A stretch of DNA of 64,000 nt, taken from the NCBI GenBank assembly GCA_025769875.1, contig JAGFNK010000080.1, positions 85,888-149,887 on the forward strand. Direction: 5' to 3'. Below, piece by piece: positions 54,185-64,000 of this stretch; the stretch's first letter is position 1, and each line of letters begins with the position of its first letter. The notes beneath the pieces were generated by a model, which saw nothing but the letters and a program-made list of their open reading frames with translations, searched no databases and was not told the origin of the DNA. The translations under genes and the position numbers were made by a program. The stretch comes from Russula earlei. Its lineage: Eukaryota; Basidiomycota; Agaricomycetes; Russulales; Russulaceae.

Positions 54185-55815
54185 CAGGAGAGGACGAAGA
54201 CATTGACGAATATAAGGTCCTAGGTTTAGGAACCAAGACAGATCCTTATACTACTCATTGGGAACCCAGAAGCCCAGTAGTAGACAACCCAGCTCCATTG
54301 ATACAAAAGTCATCAAGTGGAGAAACAGAACAGTCCAACCCTCTGACTACAGATCAGAAAGCAGAAGCACCAGAAGTATTGGAGCTAGCTGAAAGACTAG
54401 AGCAGACAGTACACGTCTCGCCCATTGAACCAACAATCGTTGAAGAGCCAGAAGAATCAGTCGAAATGGCTACCATTGCAGCAACACAGACAGCCACCAT
54501 TGCCACCCAGACAGCAGGTGGAAGAGCAGGGCCCACCATTGTAGTAAACCCTGGAGGTGGTCCACCTGGAGCAGGAGGACCACCTGGAGGTCGTGGAGTC
54601 CCCTTCGGACCTGGAGGTCCACCAGCACCAGGAGGAGGCCCACCCGGAGGAGGCCCTCCAGCAGGGGGACCACCGGCAGCACCTCCTGTAGGACCAGGGG
54701 CGAATCTGGCACCTCAGCTGGCACCAGGCCCCCATGGGGGCAACGGATCTCTAAAAGGAGACCCTCCTGAAGTCTTCAAAGGAGACAGGAAAAAGATGAA
54801 GTACTTTGTCCAGGATTTCAATCTATGGAATCTGCTCAACAGCAACAACCCGACCATGACTATTCCAATGAAGCGAGTAGCCCTAGCTCTCACTTACATC
54901 AAAGGAGAGAAAGTACATGAATGGGTGGTCAATCAAATGAACCTGGTAGAAGCAAAAAGAAATGGGGACCCGCCGTCTCCTTATGCACCAGTGCAGCTAG
55001 ATCCAACTGACATGCTCTTTTGGACCGAATTTGTGGATGACTTCTTCAGAGAATTCAAAGACACCACAGAGCCTGAAGATGCTTTCATGGAGCTACAACA
55101 ATTGTCCATGTCTAAAGCAGCATCGCTGGATGACTATACCAGCAAATTCCTTGTTCTGCTCAGTAAAGCAGGATGGGACCAGAATTCACCAGGAGCAGTA
55201 GAAGCCTACAAGGCTGGCCTAATCACCTGGCTGGTGCGATGAATCTACAATCGACCAGTCAGAGACATACCTGCCATCAATGATCTACGAGCATGGATCA
55301 ATGCTGCTAGGGAAGAACAGGCCAGAGACCAGCTCATGAAAGCCAATATTGGATCTGGAGGTGGATCGTTGACCACCAGGGAAAATCGCATGAAATCCCT
55401 ACAGGTTGGGAAAAGGCGAAACCAAAGAGATCCGAATGCAATGGAAGTGGACTCAGTATCCACTGATGCAGCAAGGACCAAGCGACGTCCTCCTCTGACA
55501 GAGGAAAAGAAGAAACTGCTAGCAGAAGGGAAATGCTTCATCTGCAAGAAAGCAGGACATATCAGTCGGAACTGTCCTGACAAGGACAGAGTCAAGAAGA
55601 AATCAAGTAACTCAAGGGACAAAGGGAAAGCTCGAGCTCTGGAAACAGAGAAGGAGGACGACTCAGGGGACAGTGGAAATGAAAGCACTGTCTCCGGGCG
55701 ATCTACATCTCCTCCTCCTACCTATAACAAGAGCTCCTCCTCAGCATCCATAAAGAAGATGTCCACCAAACAGAAGGAGGACTTGTTGGAAGAACTGATG
55801 GAACAGGGTTTTTAG
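54185..55815 (+). CDS. Element B gag (capsid and nucleocapsid)
   Basis: Frame 1 throughout. An acidic region precedes a collagen-like Gly/Pro-rich stretch (about 54550-54710), then a capsid core (GDRKKMKYFVQDFNLWNLLN, LALTYIKGEKVHEWV, FFREFKDTTEPEDAFMELQQ, LDDYTSKFLVLLSKAGWDQN). It ends with the zinc knuckle CFICKKAGHISRNC (55534-55575) and a Ser/Lys-rich tail. A TGA at 55240-55242 replaces an expected Arg (LVR-R-IYNRP). The stop is TAG 55813-55815, directly after the frameshift heptamer. Confidence 0.88.
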
Positions 55816-55844
55816 GAACACCTAAGTCGACGGCCTGGCTTAGG
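55806..55844 (+). promoter_or_regulatory. Predicted -1 ribosomal frameshift signal (gag to pol)
   Basis: Slippery heptamer G GGT TTT (55806-55812) in the gag frame, followed at once by TAG. Eight nucleotides later CCTAAG (55821-55826) pairs with CTTAGG (55839-55844), extendable inward by T-G, C-G and G-T pairs. The -1 frame continues GFLGTPKSTAWL into protease. Heptamer, spacer and stem match the known -1 frameshift design. Confidence 0.75.
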
Positions 55845-56318
55845 AAGAATAGTGTGTTGCAAGTGTACATTAGAAGACTGAATGCTATGAATATTCCGTT
55901 CACTTTCGTCACTGCACACACAACGGCTGAGGAATCTGCTCTACTGGACAGTGGAGCAACAGAGAACTTCATTGATCACTCAGCTTGGGAAAGACTGAAG
56001 ATTGGGAAACAAGAACTACATGAACCCATGGTAGTATGAAACGTTGACGGAACCCAGAATAAGCAAGGGGAACTCACCCATTACTGCTGGCTTTGCGTCC
56101 GATACAAGGAGAAGGAGAGCTTGCAAAGGTTCTATCTCACAGATTTAGGAACAGATCGGGTCATCCTGGGATATCCCTTCCTATATGAATTCGACCCCAC
56201 CATCAACTGGAAGAAAGGACAGCTGATGGAAGGAACGGTACAGATTGAGACTGCTCGATACAAGTACCTGGATCTCTATGTCGCAAAACTCCAAAAGCGA
56301 GCAAGAGATGAAAACTGA
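55814..56318 (+). CDS. Element B aspartic protease
   Basis: Frame 3 (-1 to gag). Reads NIPFTFVTAHTTAEESALLD then SGATENFIDH (Asp-Ser-Gly active site), HYCWLCVRYKEKESLQRFYL and RVILGYPFLYEFDPTINWKK. TGA at 56037-56039 stands for Arg (D copy has CGA). A second TGA at 56316-56318 is shared with element D. Confidence 0.87.
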
Positions 56319-57926
56319 CAATTGAAGAAAGGGGAAGCCATTTACCTACAAAAGACGACTATTGCTCAGAAGTGGACCCAGCAGTCGATTAAACCACAGG
56401 AAGGAGAGGATCCCCTTGCCAATGTTCCAAAGCAATTCCACCGCTTTGCAGATGTCTTCTCAGAAGAGAAGTCCCAGAGGTTCCCACCACCAAGGGAACC
56501 AGACATGCAGATAGAGCTGTTACCTGATGCACCAAAGGAACCAAACTGCAAAGTGTACCCCCTTACACGAGATGAACGAGAATACCTCAAGAAATTCCTA
56601 ACTGATGAAGTAGAGAAGCAATACATCCCTCCAGGTCCATCCAGCTACACATCTCCAGTGTTCTTCATTGGCAAGAAGGACAGCAAGGAGAAGAGGATCA
56701 TTGTAGACTATCGAGGACTAAATCAGTGGACCAGACGAGACAATGAACCTTTACCACATCTGGAACAAGAGGTGGAAAGACTCCAAGGGAAAAAGGTCTT
56801 CTCCAAATTCGATATACAATGGGGATACAATAATGTGCGACTGGCAGAAGGAGATCGCTGGAAGGCAGCCTTCAAGACGCCATATGGAACCTACCTGCCC
56901 AACATCATGTATTTTGGGCTCAAGAACGCACCAGCCTTCTTTACTAGGCTGATGAGAAGAGACTTCGGTGACTGGCTGGACCGATGGGCAGAATACACAG
57001 TCAACTATCTGGATGACTTTGGAATTGCCATGGGGGACAGTCCTGAACAACTAGAAATCCATGAGCAATGTGTCAACGAACTACTCACGCTGATGCAGAA
57101 GAAGTCATATTTCCTGAAACCCCAGAAGTGCCAGTTCATGGTGCGAAAACTAACCATGCTAGGATGGGACATAGACGAAGGGAAGATGAAGATTGAGGCC
57201 TCCAAAGTCCGAGGAATCATGGACTGGCCTCGTGAAATCAAGGACATACACGAAGTGCGCAAAGTCATGGGAGTCCTCAGTTACAATAGGGTTTTCATTC
57301 GAGGATTCAGTCAGATTGCTCAACCCATTATTGCCTTGACAAAGAAAGGGGTGCCATTTGAATGGACCCAAGAATGCAAAGATGCTCTGGAATGACTTAT
57401 CCAGATAATATCTTCTGACCCTGTCCTGCTCCATCCTGATGAGGAGCGACCCTTTGAACTGGAAGTAGACGCGTCCAATTATGCCATTGGAGCAGTATTA
57501 TTCCAGAAGGATGAACAAGGAAAGAGGAGGCCAATAGGTTACTTCTCAGCAGCCTTGAAACAAGCAGAGAAGAACTACAACATATGGGACAAAGAGTTCT
57601 TAGCCATGGTGCGAGCCTTGAAACACTGGCGACACCTACTCATGGGAGCAAAGCATAAGGTGGTGGTTTATACAGACCATGCGAACCTGTTGCATTACCG
57701 ACACCCTCAGCGAATAAATGGTTGAGTGGCAAGATACATTACCTTCTTGGTGGACTTCGACTTAGAATTAAAACATCAGGCAGGGGCAAGGAATAAAGCA
57801 GATGCCCTGTCAAGGAGACCTGACCTTGACAATGGACAAGGGGATAAAGAAGAAGTGGTCGCGCTACCTGACCATCTTTTCATTCGAGTAATGCGTACAG
57901 AGACACCGACTGGAGAGGCGACATAA
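56319..57926 (+). CDS. Element B reverse transcriptase and RNase H
   Basis: RT: RIIVDYRGLNQWTRRDNEPL, KVFSKFDIQWGYNNVRLAEG, TYLPNIMYFGLKNAPAFFTR, EYTVNYLDDFGIAMGDSPEQ, LTMLGWDIDEGKMKIEASKV. RNase H: FELEVDASNYAIGAVLFQKD, KNYNIWDKEFLAMVRALKHW, VVVYTDHANLLHYRHPQRIN, ARNKADALSRRPD. YLDD and the Asp of FDIQWGY are the polymerase metal ligands. TGA at 57393-57395 and 57723-57725 stand for Arg and are shared with element D. About 74 bp are missing near 57895 relative to D, so the integrase is in another frame. Confidence 0.92.
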
Positions 57927-59235
57927 CTTATGGTGGAAGAATGAAGCCTTGGTGGTTACAGGCGACGAAAGAACCCACAGGACGTTACTGGAACAGTATC
58001 ATGACAGTCCCACAGCAGAACACCCAGGAAAAGCTAAAACATTACTGGGAATGATGTGATACTACTGGTGGCCCACCATAAGACGCTTTGTCGATCGATA
58101 TGTGGAAGGATGCGCAATTTGCCAAAGTAACAAGTCAAACACTCATCCAAATCGACCTCCCTTGTATCCCATTCCACCAGAAGAAGGGGCTACTCCCTTC
58201 TCGACTGTCAGCATGGACTTTGTGGTCAAATTGCTGAAGTCGAAGGGATACGACAGTATATTGACTGTCACTGACCACGATTGTACTAAAGGCATCATCT
58301 TGGTTCCTTGCAAAGAAGAAATGGATGCAGAAGAGCTAGCACAGCTCTACAAGGACAGAATATTCCCATTTGTGGGAGTACCAAGCAAGATCATATCCGA
58401 TCGAGATAAACTAATAAGTTCCAAGTTCATTAGGGAACTTTGCGACCAGCTGCATATCAAACAGAATATCAGCACTGCCTACCATCCCCAGACAGATGGA
58501 CAATCAGAAAGAACGAATCAGACAATGGAAACATCGCTAAGAATCTTTTGCAACCACCAACAAGATGATTGGGTGGATTGGCTGCCTCTGGTGCAATACA
58601 CGATGAATTCTAACGTTTCAGAGACAACCAGACAATCCCCTTTCTTCTTATGGATGGGCTTTATGCCCAAAGCACACCAGCCAAATTGGGGAAGCAAGAT
58701 ACCAAGAATAGACAATTGGAAAGTCCAGATCCAGGAAGCGAGATCACAGGCACAAGAAGCGATGAAGATCGCTTCCCTAATGTGGAAGCGAAGAAGTAGT
58801 TTCCAACCTTATCAGAAAGGAGAAAGGGTATGGCTCGACAGCACCAACCTAAAAACAACACATCCTACAGTGAAACTACGCCCAAAACAATATGGGCCCT
58901 TTGAAATCACGGAGGTGATTAGTCCGGTGACATACAGATTGGATCTCCCTAGCCGCTGGAGGATCCATAACACGTTTCATGCCTCCTTATTGACACCTTA
59001 CAAGGAAACCGAGGAGCATGGGGCCAACTACACCAATCCAGAAGCAGAATTGGTGGAAGGAGAAGAGGAATATGAAGTAGCAACGATTTTAGGTTCGAGA
59101 TGAACTGGAAGGAGGAAACAACTGGAGTATCAAGTCCGGTGGGAAGGGTACTCCAAAGCCCATGACTCTTGGGAGCCAGTAGAGAACATCAAAGTGTCTA
59201 GACTAATAGAGGAATATCACAGAAAGAACCCCATG
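57927..59235 (+). CDS. Element B integrase and chromodomain
   Basis: Frame 1. Zinc-binding HPGKAKTLLGMM...YYWWP and CAICQSNKSNTHPNRP; DDE core with VSMDFVVKLLKSKGYDSILT, DHDCTKGIILVPCKEEMDAE, VPSKIISDRDKLISSKFIRE and NISTAYHPQTDGQSERTNQT; a KLRPKQYGPFEITEVISPVT (GPY/F) block; chromodomain KQLEYQVRWEGYSKAHDSWE. TGA at 58057-58059 (CGA in element D) and 59101-59103 stand for Arg. The frame continues without break into the Pol extension. Confidence 0.92.
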
Positions 59236-60915
59236 GCCATACGGGTTATAAAAGTCCAGCGAAAGATGTCCTCTACTTCCTCATCCCCATATCGTCGCTC
59301 ACAAATGTCCCAAACTCCCACTAATGAAATCGTTCCCCAATCCGACCTCTCTGGTGCAGAGGGGCCACTTGAAATCACCACTCCCGATGCTTCCCTCCTC
59401 GCCTTCTTCCAAGGAATGGATGAACATAACATTGGAGAAGGAGAAGCAGATATGCGTCCTCTCGAATTTGGACCCCCTGCTGACCAAGTCGACATTCAGC
59501 CTGAGGAGTGGGATGTGACGTCCCCCACCAGCACTCTTGACCAGGATGCCCACCCTGGAGAGCCTTGGGTACGATGGGATGCTGACAGACACCACACAGG
59601 GATTGACATCCCTGATGGCATGACTTGGGGCAACAAACCAGCCAGGTATGTGGCCTATGACGTTGCCTTGGGAGAACCGAGAGTGAGGGGGAAGAATGGA
59701 GAAGGCCATGCAGACTATGGCGAGATCCTCCAGGCCACCCCTTGCTATAACCTCTATAACTACGGCCAAGACGAACATGACTTAGACTGCTTTGACACAG
59801 AGAGGCAGTTCGAAGGGCGCTGGAGACAGACCCTCTACCTGCTAGGCGACTATGGGCTGCAGGCAGAACTCTACCGCTTGGACCATCTCTACACCTTACA
59901 AGAGACGCTGGAAGCTAACTATAAGGTGCTCGAAGAAGAGGAGAAGCAGCTGCGCTACAAGCTCAGCAAGTACCTAGCTGAGAAGTGAGGAGTAGAGAGA
60001 GACAGGGCTGAAGCCAAGGAAAGAATGGCGGCAGCCAAAGTACGCTCACATTGTTGGGAGTTCATTGAAGCAGGCTGTAGCCAGGGAGAAACCCCTCCAG
60101 GTGTCTGGGCTGAAGAACTCCTCACCAACTATCGGGCTGGGCAGCCCACTCCCCCTCTACCCGTCTTCATCCCTCAGCTGCCTTTGGCAGACATCGCTCA
60201 GGGGTATGCTACCCCCGACCCAGAACCAGTACCAGCCAGCCCCACACCTCCAATGGTGCAAGGGTATTCGGAAGAGGAGATGAACGTCCTCCAAACCATG
60301 TCTGGTATGTGCCTTTGAGGAGGAGCAGGATCGGAAGCATCACCAAACCCTTCCCCCCAGAGCTCTATCTATTACCATTCCTATAGCAGCAGTGGGGAAG
60401 CGTCTACTGCAACGGCTGACTTCATTCCGGAGCCTCAGCAACTGAACATGATAGAAGGGAGGAGGAAAAGGAACCGATGCAAGTATTGTGGCGAGGTAGG
60501 ACATTTTAACAAGTACTGTCCACTGCCCCACCAGTATTGCCACGACCAACTGGCAGCAGACGCTGCCTCACATTGCCTAGTGCCTCCCTATCATCGTTCC
60601 TATACACCAATCAGATCATGCCCTTTCCACCGAGGATGGGAACAGGCACACCCGAGCAGGAAGAGGAAGTCCGACCAGGAGAGGGAGGACACTGCTAACC
60701 TGTGCATTTTGCAGGTAGCGAAAGGAGAAGGGTCCAGGACCTTTCAAGAACCTTTCACTACAACTCCTCTTCGCTCAGACACACCTCCAGTCCAGAGGTT
60801 ACCTAGGGACTCTGACAGACTCCCACAGATCATGTCTCCTTCAGCCACCGCTAAGGAGTCAGAGGCGATAGTGGCCTTAGCATTGGCTGCCTATGAGGCA
60901 GCAGAAGAAGGCTGA
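59236..60915 (+). CDS. Element B Pol C-terminal extension (ORF3 domain) with CCHC knuckle
   Basis: Continuous with integrase in frame 1, about 560 codons, broken only by two TGA (59986-59988 and 60316-60318) at likely Arg codons. Order: Ser-rich start, acidic stretch, GEPWVRWDADRHHTGIDIPD with ARYVAYDVALGEPRVRGKNG and YGEILQATP (aligning with the PPWFVYEP and RVALYNNEP blocks of element A), a helical region (YRLDHLYTLQETLEANYKVL), Pro-rich linker, zinc knuckle CKYCGEVGHFNKYC (60478-60519), PHQYC, YHRSYTPIRSCPFHRGW and a basic tail. No such domain belongs to the standard chromovirus plan known to me. Function unknown. Confidence 0.78.
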
Positions 60916-61010
60916 TACACCTTCACCGCATCACCTCCTCCCCTTGATGATGATGGTGTTGACCCCACCACTCGATTTTAGAATCGTTGGTGTGTGGGAC
61001 CACCAAATCT

Positions 61011-61023
61011 GAAGGAGGGGTAA
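61011..61023 (+). other. Element B polypurine tract
   Basis: GAAGGAGGGGTAA directly before the 3' LTR; a purine run in this place primes plus-strand synthesis. Confidence 0.75.
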
Positions 61024-61612
61024 TGTTACTGAGTGGTTTGGGGTCCGGAAGATGCTGGAACACCTGAACTATGGACTGCACTGTTTCCATTATGCGTGCG
61101 TCAGATCTTGATCGTTTATGTTCATTGACATCACATGCGGAACGCGTTGATTGTATCTTTCAGAAGATGTACTGAAGAAGCAATGAATAGCATTGCTTCT
61201 GTCCCAGATGTTCCTGTACCGCCATGTACATCGATTCCTTGATTGGGGAAGCACTTAATGCTTCCAGCACCGAGATCATTTACATAGAAGCAACCTCGCT
61301 TCTATGAGCCGCCTTTTTGCTTCTATAGCACCAACCAGTACTACAGTAGCATGAACCTTACTCCTGTAGGGCTATATAAAGCCTCCAGTAGAAACAGTTG
61401 GGCCTTAAGCTCGACTTAGTTTTCCAATCCCAAACAGTTGACTCCTACCCCATCTGCAGAGCCCCTCTCATCTTGTTGTCATACTCTAGAAGGATCTAAC
61501 ACTCCTTCCCCTCCACAAGTATTGCTTTCTTGACTCAAGCATATCTGCATTGGTAGGACGCATTTATAGACACGACCATTGATCTTATTTAAGGCACTTT
61601 GGAGCCTTAGCA
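61024..61612 (+). repeat. Element B 3' LTR (589 bp)
   Basis: Near-identical to the 5' LTR and followed by the target duplication ATTGG (61613-61617), after which element D RT resumes. Confidence 0.92.
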
Positions 61613-61769
61613 ATTGGCAAGAAGGACAGTAAAGAGAAAAGAATCATTGTAGACTACTGATGATTAAATCAGTGGACCAGATGAGACAATGAACCTTTAC
61701 CACATCAGGAACAAGAGGTGGAAAGACTTTGAGGGAAGAAGGTGTTCTCCAAGTTTGATATATGATGGG
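61613..61769 (+). pseudogene. Element D RT, middle fragment
   Basis: Matches element B RT from IGKKDSKEKRIIVDY to KVFSKFDI, with TGA codons where B has CGA. Interrupted at 61769 by solo LTR L4 (duplication ATGGG). Confidence 0.85.
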
Positions 61770-62598
61770 TGTCAAGACATGTACTGCTGATCACTAAGGA
61801 TTCAGGAGCAGGTGGGCAAGGGCTGGAACAGATGGTACATGGCGTAGGCGGCATTGAACAAGAGGACGAGCCAATTGACTAAGAGGTACCAGATGGGGAC
61901 TGGTATGTGTTGCAGGAGGCAGAGGCGAAGACTGGAGGCCAGTGCAGCGAAGGGGCTTTAGACAAGGTGGTTGTTGAAGAGTACCTGGGAGGTGAGGGGA
62001 ATCTTTAAACTGAGCGGTTGCAGGGGAGTACCCAGGAAGATGAGAGTATCACAAATGGACAGTCTGACAACTGCCATGCTTCATTGGGGCTTATATACAG
62101 TGCACAGGGTTGATTACAAAGAACAGGAACTATTCTAGACCCCTTGGTACCATCCAATAGGACTACAGAGGCATAAACTTGCTTGTGTCAAGTTTCAGGC
62201 TTACTGAGTGCATTACTGATCATTGTGGAGCGATGACATCATTATGATGTCACTGTGGAGCGCTTAGTGAGCCTATGAGGTCACTGTGGAGTCACTCAGT
62301 CAGCCATGATGTCATTGGAGCCTTGATGACATCAGATGAGTTGTGCAACAGTTTCTAAGAGTTTGTGCCACTGTTTCGGGTTCTTGGTGGCTGGGTGACC
62401 ATGTGGCTGCCATGCGATGATTAACCAATTAGGAAATGGGTGCCTGGTCATGTTATGGTGCCTTTGCAATAGCAATATCTTGCACCACAGGAGGGATAGC
62501 CCAAGAAACAGAAGGGAGTTGGTAATGCAAAGTGAGAGAGATCTCTCTTGAGTGGAATAGGACAATATACGGCCAGTACCTGGCCTTGGTTCATAACA
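61770..62598 (-). repeat. Solo LTR L4 (829 bp) inside element D RT
   Basis: TGTCAAGACATG...TTCATAACA with perfect duplication ATGGG (61765-61769 and 62599-62603). Same length as the copy at 19581-20409. The TATATAAG box is on the minus strand. Confidence 0.88.
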
Positions 62599-64000
62599 AT
62601 GGGGATACAATAACATGTGACTGGCAGAAGGAGATTGCTGGAAAGCAGCCTTCAAGATGCCATATGGAGCATACCTGCCCAATGTCATGTATTTCGGGCT
62701 CAAGAACGCGCCAGCCTTCTTCACTAGGCTGATGAGAAGAGACTTTGGTGACTGGTTGGACTGATGGGCAGAATACACTGTCAACTATCTGGATGACTTT
62801 GGAATTGCCATGGGGGACAGTCCTGAACAACTAGAAATCCATGAGCAATGTATCAGCGAGCTACTCATGCTGATGCAGAAGAAGTCATACTTCCTGAAAC
62901 CCAAGAAGTGCCAGTTCATGGTGTGGAAACTAACCATGCTGGGCTGGGACATAGACAAAGGGAAGATGAAGATTGAGGCTTCCAAGGTCCGAGGAATCAT
63001 GGACTGGCCTAGGGAAGTCAAGGATGTGCATGAAGTACACAAAGTCATGGGACTCCTTAGCTACAATAGGGCTTTCATTTGAGGGTTCAGTCAGATTGCT
63101 CGACCCATTATCGCCTTGATGAAGAAAGGGGTACCATTTGAATGGACCCAAGAATGCAAAGATGCTCTGGAATGACTTATCCAGATAGTATCTTCTGACC
63201 CCATCCTGCTCCATCCTGATGAGGAGCAACCCTTCAAACTGGAAGTAGACGTGTCCAACTATGCTATTGGAGCAGTGCTATTCCAGAAGGACAAACAAGG
63301 AAAGAGAAGGCCAATAGGTTACTTCTCTGCAGCCTTGAAACAAGCAGAAAAGAACTACAACATATGGGATAAAGAGTTCTTAGCCATGGTGCGAGCCTTG
63401 AAACACTGGAGGCACCTGCTCATGGGAGCAAAGCATAAGGTAGTGGTCTATACAGACCATGTGAACCTATTGCATTACTGACATCCTCAGCGTATAAATG
63501 GTTGAGTGGCAAGATACATTACCTTCTTGGCAGACTTTGACTTGGAGACGAAGCACCAGGCAGGGGCAAGAAATAAAGCAGACACCCTGTCTAGGAGACC
63601 TGACCTTGACAACGGACAAGGGGATAAAGAAGAAGTGGTCGCGCTACCTGACCACCTTTTTATCTGAGTAATGCATACCACTGCATTGGAAGAAAGGATA
63701 AAGAACCAACAAGGAGAAGAAAGACACCAACTGATGTTACTCAATTGGGTACAGAGACACCGATTGGAGAAGCGACAGAGCTTATGGTGGAAGAATGAAG
63801 CCTTGGTGGTTACAGGCAATGAAGGGACCCACAGGACGTTACTGGAACAGTATCATGACAGTCCCACAGCAGGACACCCAGGGAAAGCTAAAACATTACT
63901 GGGAATGATGCGATACTACTGGTGGCCCACCATGAGGCGATTTGTCAATCGATATGTGGAAGGATGTGCAGTTTGCCAAAGTAACAAGTCAAACACTCAT
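62599..64000 (+). pseudogene. Element D RT C-terminus, RNase H and integrase start
   Basis: Continues RT (YTVNYLDDFGIAMGDSPEQ, LTMLGWDIDKGKMKIEASKV), RNase H (NYAIGAVLFQKDKQGKRRPI, NYNIWDKEFLAMVRALKHW) and integrase zinc region (CAVCQSNKSNTH) to the window end. TGA replaces CGA of B at 62763, 63082, 63479 and 63666, while 63911-63913 is still CGA. It keeps the ~74 bp lost from B (about 63679-63755). The 3' part lies outside the window. Confidence 0.88.

Larger units (their letters stand above)
52542..61612 (+). mobile_element. Element B: full-length Ty3/gypsy chromovirus inserted in element D
   Basis: LTRs 52542-53129 (588 bp) and 61024-61612 (589 bp), TGTTACTGAG...GCCTTARCA, with perfect duplication ATTGG at 52537-52541 and 61613-61617. 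The interior carries self-priming site, gag, frameshift signal, protease, RT, RNase H, integrase, chromodomain, Pol extension and polypurine tract. It was interrupted by solo LTR L3 (53682-54184). Inactive: it has TGA codons at Arg positions and a deletion of about 74 bp after RNase H (near 57895) that shifts the frame. It sits in RT of the related element D. Confidence 0.93.

Noticed and set aside
53691..54187. L3 segment read as an intron (AAG|GTGAGC ... TTCACAG|GAG)
   Set aside because: Splicing these sites shifts the gag frame, whereas removal as an LTR with CAGG duplication keeps it and restores alignment with element A gag. The segment also has a relative at 31625-32175 and its own TATA box.

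Overview
The window comes from a basidiomycete fungus, most likely an agaricomycete. The evidence is short introns (about 50-110 bp), a fungal-type FunK1 kinase, an agaricomycete-style Tnp2 (CACTA) transposase, a WD40 gene of the type common in these fungi, and many LTR retrotransposons. No gene in it is clearly complete and intact. It looks like a repeat-rich, probably methylated region of nested transposons and gene relics. No tRNA, rRNA or CRISPR array was seen.

Layout. 1-3060 is the 3' half of a KIN1/Par-1-type protein kinase gene. Its last three exons, including the KA1 domain, read cleanly, but the upstream part changes frame repeatedly. 5163-6115 is a broken piece of the pentafunctional AROM gene. 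6280-7119 is a broken C-terminal piece of the proteasome subunit RPN10 (minus strand) with a 327-bp insertion. 7280-8204 is a polyadenylated retroposon with 15-bp target-site duplications. 8760-12460 is a purine-rich stretch without recognisable genes.

12485-26223 is a FunK1 kinase gene (minus strand) split by two insertions of one Ty3/gypsy chromovirus family. One is an 11-kb full-length element (element A, 13019-24006) that itself holds four solo LTRs. The other is an inverted solo LTR (24250-24835). The 243 bp between them, which carry part of the kinase, are inverted. Swapped target-site duplications show that the inversion came from recombination between the inverted LTRs.

27.2-28.3 kb holds an unrecognised gene. 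28.5-31.5 kb and 40.3-43.7 kb are two decayed copies of a WD40 gene. Between them lie a Tnp2/CACTA transposase relic (32256-36130), a solo copia LTR inside it, and an unrecognised companion gene (37.6-39.6 kb). 44.27-44.87 kb is a tandem repeat of about 152 bp.

44.9-64.0 kb is a nest of at least six elements. Gypsy element D is oldest and runs off the window. It was entered by gypsy elements E and B, by solo LTR L4 and (through E) by copia elements F and G. B carries solo LTR L3.

Elements A and B share an unusual plan: an 11-12-nt self-priming site, a gag-pol -1 frameshift signal, and a Pol polyprotein that continues about 570 residues past the integrase chromodomain into a homologous domain ending in a CCHC zinc knuckle and an HRSY-Cys-Pro motif. 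Almost all in-frame stops in their pol genes are TGA at expected CGA codons, the signature of CpG transition decay.
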